Shown here: one piece after another, positions 32,098 through 40,944 of the stretch
How the letters are laid out: the number at the start of each line of letters is the position of its first letter
Numbering within the stretch: the first letter of the stretch is position 1
From: Aeromicrobium tamlense
Lineage (GTDB): Bacteria; Actinomycetota; Actinomycetes; Propionibacteriales; Nocardioidaceae
Reading direction: 5' to 3'
Assembly: GCF_013408555.1 (NCBI RefSeq)
Contig: NZ_JACBZN010000001.1
Location: forward strand, 1,984,001 to 2,048,000
DNA length: 64,000 bases
Notes under the pieces: generated by a model
What the model saw: only the letters and a program-made list of their open reading frames with translations
Told to the model about the DNA's origin: nothing
Database searches by the model: none
Translations under genes and position numbers: made by a program

Positions 32098-35000
32098 TCA
32101 GCGGTAGTCGCGGGAGCGGTGGCCGCGCGGGACGGCGGGGTCGATGAGGCGCTCGAGGGTCTCGGCCACCAGGTTAACCGCGCCCTGCTGGTGCTCGAGA
32201 CGACCCCGGATCACCACGGCGGCGCTGGAGCGCGCCACGGCGCGGTGCCGCTGCCAGACCGCGTCGAACACGACCACGTTGAGCATCCCGGTCTCGTCCT
32301 CGAGGTTGAGGAAGGTGACGCCGCCGGCGGTGTACGGCCGCTGGCGGTGCGTGATGAGCCCCGCCACCCGCACCCGCCGATCGGGCTCGTGGTGCAGCAG
32401 TCCCCCGACGGCGAGGATCCCCTGCTCCTGCAGCATCGGGCGCAGGTGCTCGAACGGATGCTCGCTCGGCGAGATCTTCGTGGACTCGAGGTCGGCCAGG
32501 GTCAGCTCGACGTCGCTCATCCCCGGCAGCATCGGCGGTGGCGCCACGATGGCCGTGCCGGGCAGCCGGTCCTGGCCGTCGGTGTAGCCCGCGTTCCAGA
32601 TCGCCTGGCGGCGGGTCAGGCCGAAGTCGTCGAAGGCGCCCGCCGTGGCCAGCTGCTCCTGCTGCGCACGGGTGAGGCCGCAGCGGCGCACCACGTCGGC
32701 CATGTCGGCGAACGGCCGCTCCGCCCGCGCCGCCACGATCCGCTCGGCGTCGGCCGTGCCGATGCCCTGCACCGAGGTCAGCCCCAGCCGCACCGCGTGG
32801 TGGCCGTCGCGACGGTGGTCGGCGTGGTCGGGGGCCGCTGCGGCGTCGAACTCCCCCACCGGTGGCTGCTGGGCCTGCGCGCAGGACGCCCGCCCCGAAG
32901 GGCCCGTGCGGTCGCCGGTCGGCTCGAGGTCGGCGTGGACGCCCGACCGCACGATGTCGGGTCGGCGCACCTCGACCCCGTGGCGCCGCGCGTCGGCCAC
33001 GAGCGACTGCGGCGAGTAGAAGCCCATCGGCTGCGCCCGCAGCAGTCCGGCCAGGAACGCGGCCGGGTGGTGCAGCTTGAGCCAGCTGCTGGCGTAGACC
33101 AGCAGCGCGAAGCTGATCGCGTGGCTCTCGGCGAACCCGAAGTTCGCGAACGCCTGGATCCGGCCGTAGATGTCGTCGGCGAGGTCGCCGGTGATGCCCT
33201 TCTCGGCCATCCCCCGGTAGAGCTGGTCGCGCAGCCGGTCGATCTTCTCGACGCCGCGCTTGGAGCCCATCGCCCGGCGCAGCAGGTCGGCCTCGTCGCC
33301 CGTGCAGCCACCGAGGACCATCGCGATCTGCATGAGCTGCTCCTGGAACAGCGGGACCCCCAGCGTGCGCTCCAGCACCGGCTCGAGCACGGGGTGCGGG
33401 TAGGTGATCGGCTCCTCGCCGAGCTTGCGCCGGATGTAGGGGTGCACGGCGCCGCCCTGGATGGGTCCGGGCCGGATCAGTGCGATCTCGATGACGAGCT
33501 CGTAGAACCGGCGCGGTCGCAGCCGTGGCAGCGTGCCGACCTGGGCGCGGCTCTCGACCTGGAACACGCCGATCGAGTCGGCGCGGCACAGCATGTCGTA
33601 GACGCCCTGCTCCTCCTTGGGCATCGTGGCCAGGGTCCAGCGCTCGCCGACGCGCTCCTCGACGATGTCGAAGGTGTGCTGGATCGCGCCGAGCATGCCC
33701 AGGCCGAGCAGGTCGAACTTGACCAGGCCCATGTAGGCGCAGTCGTCCTTGTCCCACTGCAGCACGGTGCGGTTCTCCATCCGGGCGCGCTCGATCGGCA
33801 CGACCTCGCCGACGGGGCGCTCGGTGAGCACCATGCCGCCGGAGTGGATGCCCAGGTGCCGCGGCGACTTCATCGCCTGCTCGGCCAGTCGCACGACCGG
33901 CTCGGGGATCGCCTCGGCCTCGGGGACGTCGGTGCGGACCGAGGACCACGAGTCGATGCGCTTGCTCCACGCGTCCTGCTGGCCGACGGAGTACCCCAGC
34001 GCCTTGGCCATGTCGCGCACCGCCGACTTCGGGCGATAGCTGATGACGTTGCAGACCTGGGCGGCGTTGCGGCGGCCGTACTTCTCGTAGACCCACTGGA
34101 TCACCTCCTCGCGCCGTTCGGAGTCGAAGTCCACGTCGATGTCGGGCTCCTCGTCGCGGGTGGCCGACAGGAAGCGCTCGAACGGCAGGCCGTAGGTGAT
34201 CGAGTCGACCGCGGTGATCTCGAGGGCGTAGCAGACCGCCGAGTTCGCGGCCGAGCCGCGACCCTGGCACAGGATGCCGCGGCCGCGGGCGAACGCGACG
34301 ATGTCGTGGACGATGAGGAAGTAGCCGGCGAAGTCCTTGTCCTCGATGACGGCGAGCTCGCGCTGGAGCCGCTGCTCGGCCTCGTCGCGCATGTCGGCGT
34401 AGAGCCGGTCGGCGCCCCGGCGCACGAGCTCGCGCAGCCAGCTCATCGGCGTGTGGCCCTCGGGGACCTCCTGCTTGGGCAGCCGCGGCGAGGCCTTGCG
34501 CAGGTCGAAGGCGCAGGCGTCGGCGATCTCGACCGAGCGCGCCACCGACCCGGGCCAGCGGGCGAACCGCTGGGCCATCTCGGCGCCCGAGCGCAGGAAC
34601 GGCGGCGGCGCGAGCCAGCCGTCGAGCTCGGCGAGGCTGCGGCGCGCCCGCACCGCGGCGAACGCCTGGGCCAGCCGGGCATCGGCCAGCCGGGCGGCGT
34701 GGACGTTGCCGGTGGCGACGGTGGGCAGGCCGAGGTCGGCGGCCCAGCCGGCGAGCGCGTCGTTGGCGGGACCGTCGCCGGGCCCGCCGTGGTCGGTCAG
34801 CTCGACCACGACGTGCTCGGCGCCGAAGAGGTCGACCAGGCGGCGCAGACCCGCGATCCCCTCGCGGCGCGCCCAGCCCTTGCGGCAGCCGGTGAGCACG
34901 ACCCACCGGTCGCGGCCCCGCTCGGCGAGCTCGCGCAGGTCGTAGACCGGCTGGCCCTTCTGGGTGCCGGCGAGGTTCGCCTCGGTGATCGCCGCGGCCA

Positions 35001-35463
35001 GCGCGTGGTAGCCCTCGACGCCGCGGGCCAGCACGAGCAGGTGGTCGCCCTCGGGGTCGGGGACGCCGTTCTGCGGGCCGGACAGGCCCAGCGACAGCTC
35101 GGCGCCGTAGACCGTGCGGAGCCCGTGCAGCTGGGCCGCCTCGGCGAACCGGGCGGCGCCGCTGAAGCCGTCGTGGTCGGTCAGGGCGAGCGCCGACAGG
35201 CCCAGCGCCTTCGCCTCGCGCACGAGCTCCTCGGGGTGGCTCGCGCCGTCGAGGAAGCTGTGGTTGCTGTGGCAGTGCAGCTCGGCGTAGGGCACGACCG
35301 CGCCGGGCGCCTCGGGCAGCTCGGCGGCCTCGTAGGCGCCGCGCTTGCGCGAGAACGCCGGCCCGTCGCCGCCGTCGGGCAGCGGCTGCGCGGGATCGCG
35401 CCACCGCCCCGAGAGCCGCGCCTCCAGCTCGCGCCACGAGATGTCGGGGTTGTTCCAGCCCAT
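32098..35463 (-). CDS. dnaE2: Error-prone DNA polymerase III alpha subunit DnaE2
   Basis: A 1121-residue C-family polymerase used in damage-induced mutagenesis. An N-terminal PHP domain (AELHCHSNHSFLDGASHPEEL, ALTDHDGFSG) is followed by the polymerase palm with catalytic acidic residues in EEPDIDVDFDSERREEV, the FAESHAISFALLVYASSWLK region, and a C-terminal OB-fold (VRVAGLITHRQRP ... FLNLEDETGMLNVVV). Length and order match DnaE2 rather than replicative DnaE1. It is the third gene after imuA' and imuB, separated from imuB by a 90-base gap holding a strong palindrome. Confidence 0.97.
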   Translation of the reverse strand: MGWNNPDISWRELEARLSGRWRDPAQPLPDGGDGPAFSRKRGAYEAAELPEAPGAVVPYAELHCHSNHSFLDGASHPEELVREAKALGLSALALTDHDGFSGAARFAEAAQLHGLRTVYGAELSLGLSGPQNGVPDPEGDHLLVLARGVEGYHALAAAITEANLAGTQKGQPVYDLRELAERGRDRWVVLTGCRKGWARREGIAGLRRLVDLFGAEHVVVELTDHGGPGDGPANDALAGWAADLGLPTVATGNVHAARLADARLAQAFAAVRARRSLAELDGWLAPPPFLRSGAEMAQRFARWPGSVARSVEIADACAFDLRKASPRLPKQEVPEGHTPMSWLRELVRRGADRLYADMRDEAEQRLQRELAVIEDKDFAGYFLIVHDIVAFARGRGILCQGRGSAANSAVCYALEITAVDSITYGLPFERFLSATRDEEPDIDVDFDSERREEVIQWVYEKYGRRNAAQVCNVISYRPKSAVRDMAKALGYSVGQQDAWSKRIDSWSSVRTDVPEAEAIPEPVVRLAEQAMKSPRHLGIHSGGMVLTERPVGEVVPIERARMENRTVLQWDKDDCAYMGLVKFDLLGLGMLGAIQHTFDIVEERVGERWTLATMPKEEQGVYDMLCRADSIGVFQVESRAQVGTLPRLRPRRFYELVIEIALIRPGPIQGGAVHPYIRRKLGEEPITYPHPVLEPVLERTLGVPLFQEQLMQIAMVLGGCTGDEADLLRRAMGSKRGVEKIDRLRDQLYRGMAEKGITGDLADDIYGRIQAFANFGFAESHAISFALLVYASSWLKLHHPAAFLAGLLRAQPMGFYSPQSLVADARRHGVEVRRPDIVRSGVHADLEPTGDRTGPSGRASCAQAQQPPVGEFDAAAAPDHADHRRDGHHAVRLGLTSVQGIGTADAERIVAARAERPFADMADVVRRCGLTRAQQEQLATAGAFDDFGLTRRQAIWNAGYTDGQDRLPGTAIVAPPPMLPGMSDVELTLADLESTKISPSEHPFEHLRPMLQEQGILAVGGLLHHEPDRRVRVAGLITHRQRPYTAGGVTFLNLEDETGMLNVVVFDAVWQRHRAVARSSAAVVIRGRLEHQQGAVNLVAETLERLIDPAVPRGHRSRDYR

Positions 35464-35485
35464 CAGGACCCCCCGGAGCGCTGGC

Positions 35486-35535
35486 CGTGACGTTCACGGG
35501 GTCGACACGCCGTGAACGACCCCGCGAACGTCACG
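35486..35535. repeat. 50-bp palindrome between imuB and dnaE2 with an alternative inner hairpin
   Basis: Nineteen-base arms (35486-35504, beginning CGTGACGTTCACGGGG, and 35517-35535) pair with one mismatch around a 12-base loop. A second, exclusive hairpin pairs CGTTCACGG (35491-35499) with CCGTGAACG (35510-35518). The element fills most of the gap between the two mutasome genes and is unrelated in sequence to the 86-bp repeats. Confidence 0.75.
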
Positions 35536-35553
35536 CCCAGGGCTGCGGTCGGC

Positions 35554-37128
35554 TCAGTCATAGCGGGCCTCGGTCCACCAGCGGCCGTTCTCGACGACCA
35601 TGAGCCAGGCGCTGCCGTCGACGCCGACCACCTGGAAGCGGGCGACGCGACGGGCGGAGGCCTCGTCCCACCAGTGCTCGTCCACGGGCCACGGACCGGC
35701 CCACGCCGCGACGGGCTGCCAGGCCAGGTCGGCACCGGCCCGGAAGCGGGCGGGTCGCCCCGACAGCCCACCGCGGCCGCTGACGCTGACCGGCATCCCC
35801 TCGGCGCCCACGACCTGGGCGGGCGCCGGCTCGGCGAACACCGTGGCGGGCGCAGGCGCCGGCACGCTGCCGGGCCACGGCCGGTCGAGCGGGCGCTGCA
35901 CGACGGCACGCTCGCCCCACGCGGCGGAGAGCCGCCGGTCGGACGGACCACGACCGCCCTGCACCCCCACCGAGCGGACCCCCTCGGGCCCGACGAGCGC
36001 CTGCACGCGCGCCACCGACCGCTCGACCTGGTCGTCGGGACCGCCGCCGAACAGGCTCTCGGCGTGCTCGCCGAGGGGCTCGACCTCGACCGGGACGCAC
36101 CGCACCGCCGCCACGGGACCTCCGGGCGGGTCGGCGGACAGCTGCCAGCGCAGCCGGTCGAGCACGTCGCCCGAGCCGAACCAGCGAGGGTGGCGCCACA
36201 GCCGACCGGAGACCCGAGGCTCCCCCGCGACCTCGGCGTCGACCTCGATCCGCAGCGTGGCGCACACCAGCCCCGCGCGGTCGAGCCGCCGGACGAAGTC
36301 CTCCACGGTCTGGCGGGCGCTGAACACCACCGCGTCGGCGCGCTCGAGCGGCGGCTCGAACGCCACCGACGCCGTCAGCTCGGCCGGCGGGGTGCGCCGC
36401 GAGATCTGACGGACCTCCTCGCCGCGGGCCCACCGGTGCAGCAGCGCGCCGTGCGCGCCGAACCGCGCGAGCACGTCGGAGCCGGCCAGCGCCGCGAACT
36501 CCCCCACGCGACGGATCCCCAGCCGTCGCAGCACCGTGACGAGGTCGAGTCTGGGCGCGGACGTGCCGGCCGGGTCGGGCACGTCGAGCACCTCGACGGG
36601 CAGGTCGCGCAGGAAGTCGACGTTGCCGCCGGCCGCCACGATCACGCTGTCCTGGGCGGGAGCCTGGCGGGCGGCCAGCTCGGCGACGAAGACCCCGTCG
36701 GCGATGCCGAACCGCACGTCCCACACGCCCAGGCCCACGAGCGCCTCGGCCATCACCGCGACGGCCTCGGGCTCGCCGCCGTAGTACCGGTCGGGGACGG
36801 TGAGCGCGCACAGGCCCGGGCGCAGCGGCGCCACGCCGGGACTGAGCTCCTCGAGCGTGGTGACGACCTGCTCGAAGGCCTTCGCGTCGGCCTCGGGACG
36901 GTGGTCGCTCACCACGAGGTCGGGACAGCGCGATTGCGCGTCGCGACGGCGCATCCCGCGCCGGACCCCCTGCGCGCGGGCGGCCGGCGTGCAGGCCAGC
37001 ACGACGCCCTTCTCCAGGACGGCCAACGCGTCGGACGGCTCGGCCGCGCCCCCACGGGCGGCCTCGACGTGGTCGGCCAGCTGGACCAGCGCGGGCCAGT
37101 CGGGCACCCACACCACCATCGTGCGCAT
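35554..37128 (-). CDS. imuB: ImuB, catalytically inactive Y-family polymerase-like protein
   Basis: A 524-residue Y-family polymerase homologue. The N terminus reads MVVWVPDWPALVQL, where active enzymes carry a metal-binding DxD region, and the later SIDE-type motif is replaced by LCALTVPDRYYGGEPEA. The catalytic acids are therefore absent, as is usual for ImuB. A helix-hairpin-helix region (LRRLGIRRVGEFAALAGSDVLARFG) is present. ImuB bridges ImuA', DnaE2 and the beta clamp. The ATG at 37128 overlaps the imuA' stop (ATGA); the longer upstream frame lies inside imuA'. Confidence 0.93.
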   Translation of the reverse strand: MRTMVVWVPDWPALVQLADHVEAARGGAAEPSDALAVLEKGVVLACTPAARAQGVRRGMRRRDAQSRCPDLVVSDHRPEADAKAFEQVVTTLEELSPGVAPLRPGLCALTVPDRYYGGEPEAVAVMAEALVGLGVWDVRFGIADGVFVAELAARQAPAQDSVIVAAGGNVDFLRDLPVEVLDVPDPAGTSAPRLDLVTVLRRLGIRRVGEFAALAGSDVLARFGAHGALLHRWARGEEVRQISRRTPPAELTASVAFEPPLERADAVVFSARQTVEDFVRRLDRAGLVCATLRIEVDAEVAGEPRVSGRLWRHPRWFGSGDVLDRLRWQLSADPPGGPVAAVRCVPVEVEPLGEHAESLFGGGPDDQVERSVARVQALVGPEGVRSVGVQGGRGPSDRRLSAAWGERAVVQRPLDRPWPGSVPAPAPATVFAEPAPAQVVGAEGMPVSVSGRGGLSGRPARFRAGADLAWQPVAAWAGPWPVDEHWWDEASARRVARFQVVGVDGSAWLMVVENGRWWTEARYD

Positions 37129-37799
37129 CAGCCCGCCACCTGCTCCATCGCGCCACGACGAGCGTCGGCGACGGACACGCCCACCGGGGCCACCCGCGCG
37201 TCGCGGCTGGGCAGCCACAGCCGACGCGTGCCCGCGACGCGGCCCCCGCGCTCGACCTCGACCGTGACCTGGCGCGCGACGAGGTGACCGTGGCCGTCCT
37301 GCGGACCCGCCCAGACCGCGTCGCTCAGGCGCAGCCGGGCGTCGACCCGCGGCCAGTCCCCCACGGCCACGAGCACGGCCTGCCGCCGGTGCAGCCGGGC
37401 CCGCAGCCGCGCGACCTCGCGCTCGGGCAGGCTGACCCGGTCGACCATGACCACGCCCACCGCGTCGACCAGCGCGCCCAGCACCGAGGCCGGGTCGGCG
37501 CCCGCGTCGGGCACCCAGACGGTGCGGTCGAGGTCGACCCCCATCGCGGCGGCGGCCTCGAAGCCCACTCGGTCGCTGCCGACGATCGCCGACCAGGCGC
37601 CGTCGCGCGACGGACCCGCCATGAGCAGCAGCGCCAGGCTGGTGGAGTCGACCGCGTAGCTGCCGCCGGGCTGCAGCGCGAGCAGACCGCTGAGCGCCGG
37701 ATGCGTGGCCATCGAGAGCACCGACGGACGTCCCTGCATCCGCCCGATCGTGGCCCGCAGGTCATCGACCAGGGTGGCGGTGGGGACGGCGGAGCTCAC
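37128..37799 (-). CDS. imuA: ImuA' mutasome protein (RecA-like fold)
   Basis: A 223-residue protein with remnants of a RecA-like core (LLALQPGGSYAVDSTSLALLLMAG near residues 45-68, VWVPDAGADPASVLGALVDAVGVVMVDRVSL). The ATP-binding motifs are weak, as in ImuA' proteins, which support DnaE2-dependent translesion synthesis together with ImuB. I prefer the GTG at 37799 over the one at 37817: a -10 element (GATGAT) ends six bases before 37799 and the LexA box covers 37817. On that reading the transcript is leaderless and LexA-controlled. Confidence 0.85.
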   Translation of the reverse strand: MSSAVPTATLVDDLRATIGRMQGRPSVLSMATHPALSGLLALQPGGSYAVDSTSLALLLMAGPSRDGAWSAIVGSDRVGFEAAAAMGVDLDRTVWVPDAGADPASVLGALVDAVGVVMVDRVSLPEREVARLRARLHRRQAVLVAVGDWPRVDARLRLSDAVWAGPQDGHGHLVARQVTVEVERGGRVAGTRRLWLPSRDARVAPVGVSVADARRGAMEQVAG

Positions 37800-37805
37800 C
37801 CTCCC

Positions 37806-37834
37806 ATCATCGAACACCTGTTCGAATCAGTCAA
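37806..37834 (-). promoter_or_regulatory. imuA: SOS promoter of imuA'-imuB-dnaE2 with a LexA box
   Basis: TCGAACACCTGTTCGA (37810-37825) matches the actinobacterial LexA box CGAAC-N4-GTTCG. Reading leftward, a -35 TTGACT (37829-37834) and a -10 GATGAT (37806-37811) are 17 bases apart, and the box fills the spacer and touches the -10. LexA bound here should block the promoter until SOS induction. The -35 also overlaps the stop codon of the TetR gene. Confidence 0.85.
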
Positions 37835-38436
37835 TCCGGTTCGAGCACTCCCGGGCGTGTCGCGACGAGCGCCAGGATCGCCGCCGCCAGCGGCGACGCC
37901 GCGCCCGTCGGCCGCTGGAGGGCCCCCTGGGACGCCCCGTCCACGAGCCAGCCGACCCACGTCACCAGGTCCGCCAGATCCACATCCTCGCGCACGTCGC
38001 CGTCGCGGCGGCCGCGCCCCAGGTGCTCGGCGAGGAACCGCTCGACCATCTCGCTCTCGGCGGCGAGCGCCGCGGCGACCTCGGGCTCCCCGACCACGCC
38101 CAGCAGGCCGTTCACGAACGTGACGTACGAGTCGTCGGCCATCTCCGCCTCGATCCTCGCGGCATGGGCCAGGACCGCCGCCAGCCCCGACGCCTCGCGG
38201 GCCACCTGCTCCAGCGACTCGCGCAGGCTCTCGAGCTCGGTCGTCAGGACCGCCACCAGGACGTCGAGCTTGCTGGGGAAGTAGTGGAAGAACGTGCCGG
38301 ACGAGATGCCGGCGGCCCGGCAGATGCCGGCCGTCGTCGCACGGTCGTAGCCGAGCTGGGCGAACTGGGCCGCCGCGGCGGCGACGATGACGGCACGACG
38401 CGCGCCATGGCGCTGGGGGTCCACGGATCGAGGCAC
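37831..38436 (-). CDS. TetR-family transcriptional regulator
   Basis: A 201-residue repressor. The N-terminal helix-turn-helix is clear (AAAAAQFAQLGYDRATTAGICRAAGISSGTFFHYF, seen here as GYDRATTAGICRAAG and SGTFFHYFPSK). The C-terminal part is a ligand-binding helical domain with no recognisable ligand signature. GTG start at 38436. It is divergent from the CPBP gene, with a 32-base palindrome between them that is the likely operator. It ends inside the promoter of the SOS mutasome operon. Confidence 0.9.
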   Translation of the reverse strand: MPRSVDPQRHGARRAVIVAAAAAQFAQLGYDRATTAGICRAAGISSGTFFHYFPSKLDVLVAVLTTELESLRESLEQVAREASGLAAVLAHAARIEAEMADDSYVTFVNGLLGVVGEPEVAAALAAESEMVERFLAEHLGRGRRDGDVREDVDLADLVTWVGWLVDGASQGALQRPTGAASPLAAAILALVATRPGVLEPD

Positions 38437-38456
38437 GTCCGCACTCTAGGGCATGA

Positions 38457-38488
38457 ATAGAGCAAACACTCTAGAGTGTCTACTCTAT
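38457..38488. promoter_or_regulatory. 32-base palindromic operator between TetR and CPBP genes
   Basis: Perfect core ACACTCTAGAGTGT (38466-38479) flanked by matching outer arms ATAGAG and CTCTAT. The end of the right arm contains the first two bases of the CPBP start codon. TAGAGT at 38472-38477 is -10-like and ends nine bases before that ATG. A further half-site GCACTCTAG lies at 38441-38449, toward the TetR gene. Confidence 0.75.
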
Positions 38489-39182
38489 GAATGATCGGAC
38501 GCCCTCCCCCGCCTCCTCGCCCGCCCGGCCCCCGGGTCCACTGCCCTGGCTGGTCGTGGGAGTCGGGCTGGCCATCGCCTACGCCCCGATGTCGCTGCCC
38601 CCGCTGGGCCGCGCGGCCGGCCTCTCGCCGGGCGTCGACGGGCCCGCCTCGTCCATCGTCTGGAACGCGCTGGCCGTCACCGGCCTGCTCGCCCACGTCC
38701 TGGTCGTCGAGCGACGCCCGCTGGCCTCCCTCGGCATCTCGCGCCCGCGGGCCAAGGACCTCGAGTGGGCGATGTACCTGTTCGGGATCGCCATGACGTG
38801 GCAGTGGGTCGTCCTCACCCTCTGGCCACCACCGGCCGACGACGGCACGGCGACCCTCACGGCGCAGCCGGTCGCCGTCGTCCTGGCCCTCGTCGTCTCG
38901 GCCGCGGTCTTCGAGGAGATCCTGTGCCGCGGCTATCCGATCGAGCGACTCAGCGAGCTGACCGGACGGCGCACGATCGCCTTCGCGCTCACGGTCCCGC
39001 TGTTCGTGGCGCCCCACGTGGCCTTCTTCGGCCTGCCGTGGCTCTGGACCGCCGGCGCGGGCACGGTCGCGATCTACGTCCTCTACGCCATCACGCGCAA
39101 CCTGCCCGCCTGCATGCTGCTGCACCTGGGCGTCAACCTGCCGATCCTGATCCCCACGATCGGCCAGCGGCTCGCCGGCTGA
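38487..39182 (+). CDS. CPBP-family intramembrane metalloprotease
   Basis: A 231-residue membrane protein with about six hydrophobic segments and the CPBP (Abi/CAAX protease) motifs: the EExxxR-type EEILCRGY, a His in FVAPHVAFFGLPWL, and LHLGVN at the C-terminal side. These residues form an intramembrane glutamate/histidine zinc-type active site. Substrates in bacteria are mostly unknown. The ATG lies inside the operator palindrome with no ribosome-binding site, which suggests a leaderless message repressed by the divergent TetR protein. Confidence 0.85.
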   Translation: MNDRTPSPASSPARPPGPLPWLVVGVGLAIAYAPMSLPPLGRAAGLSPGVDGPASSIVWNALAVTGLLAHVLVVERRPLASLGISRPRAKDLEWAMYLFGIAMTWQWVVLTLWPPPADDGTATLTAQPVAVVLALVVSAAVFEEILCRGYPIERLSELTGRRTIAFALTVPLFVAPHVAFFGLPWLWTAGAGTVAIYVLYAITRNLPACMLLHLGVNLPILIPTIGQRLAG

Positions 39183-39196
39183 CCGAGAACGACGAA

Positions 39197-39226
39197 GGGC
39201 GGGCCGTCCCGTGGGACGACCCGCCC
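39197..39226. terminator. Bidirectional terminator hairpin
   Basis: A 14-base stem with one mismatch (GGGCGGGCCGTCCC paired with GGGACGACCCGCCC) and a two-base loop, placed between the convergent CPBP and ABC-ATPase stops. Confidence 0.75.
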
Positions 39227-39240
39227 TCAGCCTCGAGCGA

Positions 39241-40944
39241 TCAGCGCGAGAGCTCGATCGACCCGCCGGGGATCGCGTCGAGCAGTCGGCGCGTGTACGC
39301 CTGCTTGGGGTTGCTGTAGACCTCGTCGACCGAGGCGTGCTCGACCAGCTTGCCCTTCTCCATCACCAGCACGTCGTCGGCGATCTGGCGCACGACGGCG
39401 AGGTCGTGGGTGATGAACAGGTACGACAGGCCCAGCTCGGCCTGCAGGTCGGCCAGCAGCGACAGGATCTGCGCCTGGACCAGCACGTCGAGCGCGCTGA
39501 CGGCCTCGTCCAGGATGACCACCTCGGGCTGCAGGGCCAGGGCGCGCGCGATGGCGACGCGCTGACGCTGGCCGCCGGACAGCTCGTTGGGGAACCGGCG
39601 CGCGACCGTCCAGGGCAGCGAGACCTTCTGGAGCAGGTCGCGGACCCGCGCCTCGCGCTCGGCCTTCGTGCCGATGTCGTGCGTGAGCAGCGGCTCCTCG
39701 ATCGCCCGGAAGATCGTGTACTGCGGATCCAGCGAGGCGTACGGGTTCTGGAACACCGGCTGCATCTGCCGGCGCAGGGCCAGCTGCTGCTTCTTGGTGC
39801 GCAGGGTGGAGATGTCGACGCCGTCGAACTCCACCGAGCCCGTGGTGGGCTCGAGCAGGTCGAGCACCATCCGCGCGACGGTGGACTTGCCCGAGCCGGA
39901 CTCGCCCACGATCGCCGTGGTCGTGCCGCGACGCAGCTGGAACGACACGTCGTCGACGGCGACGAAGTCGTTCTTGCGCCACGGGGCCGAGCCGGGGATG
40001 TTGAAGACCTTCGTGAGGTGCTTGGCCTCCAGCACGATGTCGGTGCCCGAGCCGAACTCGGGATCGGTCTGGGCGACCTCCCCCGCCAGCTCCTCGGCGG
40101 CCTCCTGCGCGTGCTCGCGGACCTCGGCGCGCTGCTGCGACAGCAGCCGCTGCGAGGCCAGCGACGGAGCGCTGGAGATGAGGCGCTTGGAGTACGGGTG
40201 CTGCGGCTCCTGGAGGATCTCCAGCGCCGGACCCGACTCGACGACCTGACCCTTGTACATGACGACCAGGTGGTCGGCGCGCTCGGCGGCCAGGCCGAGG
40301 TCGTGGGTGATCAGCAGCACGGCGGTGCCCAGATCGGCGGTCAGCTGGTCGAGGTGGTCCAGGATCTGCTTCTGGACGGTCACGTCGAGCGCGCTGGTGG
40401 GCTCGTCGGCGATGAGCAGCTTCGGCCGCGCGGCCAGGCCCATCGCGATGAGCGCACGCTGGCGCATGCCGCCGCTGAACTCGTGCGGGTACTGCTTCGC
40501 GCGCTGCTCGGCGTCGGGCAGACCCGCCTCCTCCAGCAGCTCGACGACCCGTCGCTCGACGTCGGAGCCCTTGACCACCTCGTTGGCCACGAGGACCTCG
40601 GCGATCTGCTTGCCGACCTTGACGAGCGGGTTCAGGTTGCTCATCGGGTCCTGGGGCACCAGGCCGATGCGCGAGCCGCGCAGCGCCAGGATGTCCTTCT
40701 TGCTCGCCTTCGCGACGTCCTTGCCGTCGAACAGGATCGAGCCGCCGGTGACATGGCCCGTGCCGGGCAGCAGGTCGATGATGGCGTGCGCGGTGGTGGA
40801 CTTGCCCGATCCGGACTCGCCCACGATGGCGACGGTCTGGCCCGGGTAGACGGTGAGGTTCGCACCACGGACGGCCGGGATGACCTCCTTGCCCTGGCGG
40901 AACGCGACGTCGAGGTCGATGACCTCCAGCAGCGGTGTCGTCAT
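39241..40944 (-). CDS. Peptide ABC transporter, fused double ATP-binding subunit (DppD-DppF type)
   Basis: A 567-residue protein made of two complete ABC ATPases. The first (about 1-270) has GESGSGKST, the signature FSGGMRQRA and the Walker B LLIADEP. The second (about 310-567) has GESGSGKST, LSGGQRQRV and VILDEAVSALD, with Ala-Val following the Walker B Glu. Each half has the HPY C-terminal motif of oligopeptide ATPases in some form (PQHPYSKRL; KQAYTRRL). It powers import of peptides or related solutes. The start overlaps the dppC-type gene (ATGA). Confidence 0.93.
   Translation of the reverse strand: MTTPLLEVIDLDVAFRQGKEVIPAVRGANLTVYPGQTVAIVGESGSGKSTTAHAIIDLLPGTGHVTGGSILFDGKDVAKASKKDILALRGSRIGLVPQDPMSNLNPLVKVGKQIAEVLVANEVVKGSDVERRVVELLEEAGLPDAEQRAKQYPHEFSGGMRQRALIAMGLAARPKLLIADEPTSALDVTVQKQILDHLDQLTADLGTAVLLITHDLGLAAERADHLVVMYKGQVVESGPALEILQEPQHPYSKRLISSAPSLASQRLLSQQRAEVREHAQEAAEELAGEVAQTDPEFGSGTDIVLEAKHLTKVFNIPGSAPWRKNDFVAVDDVSFQLRRGTTTAIVGESGSGKSTVARMVLDLLEPTTGSVEFDGVDISTLRTKKQQLALRRQMQPVFQNPYASLDPQYTIFRAIEEPLLTHDIGTKAEREARVRDLLQKVSLPWTVARRFPNELSGGQRQRVAIARALALQPEVVILDEAVSALDVLVQAQILSLLADLQAELGLSYLFITHDLAVVRQIADDVLVMEKGKLVEHASVDEVYSNPKQAYTRRLLDAIPGGSIELSR

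Noticed and set aside
31177..35490. A 1437-codon open frame on the plus strand opposite dnaE2 and the Eis-like gene
   Set aside because: It spans two well-supported minus-strand genes and their intergenic gap and encodes only compositionally biased sequence; a GC-rich shadow.
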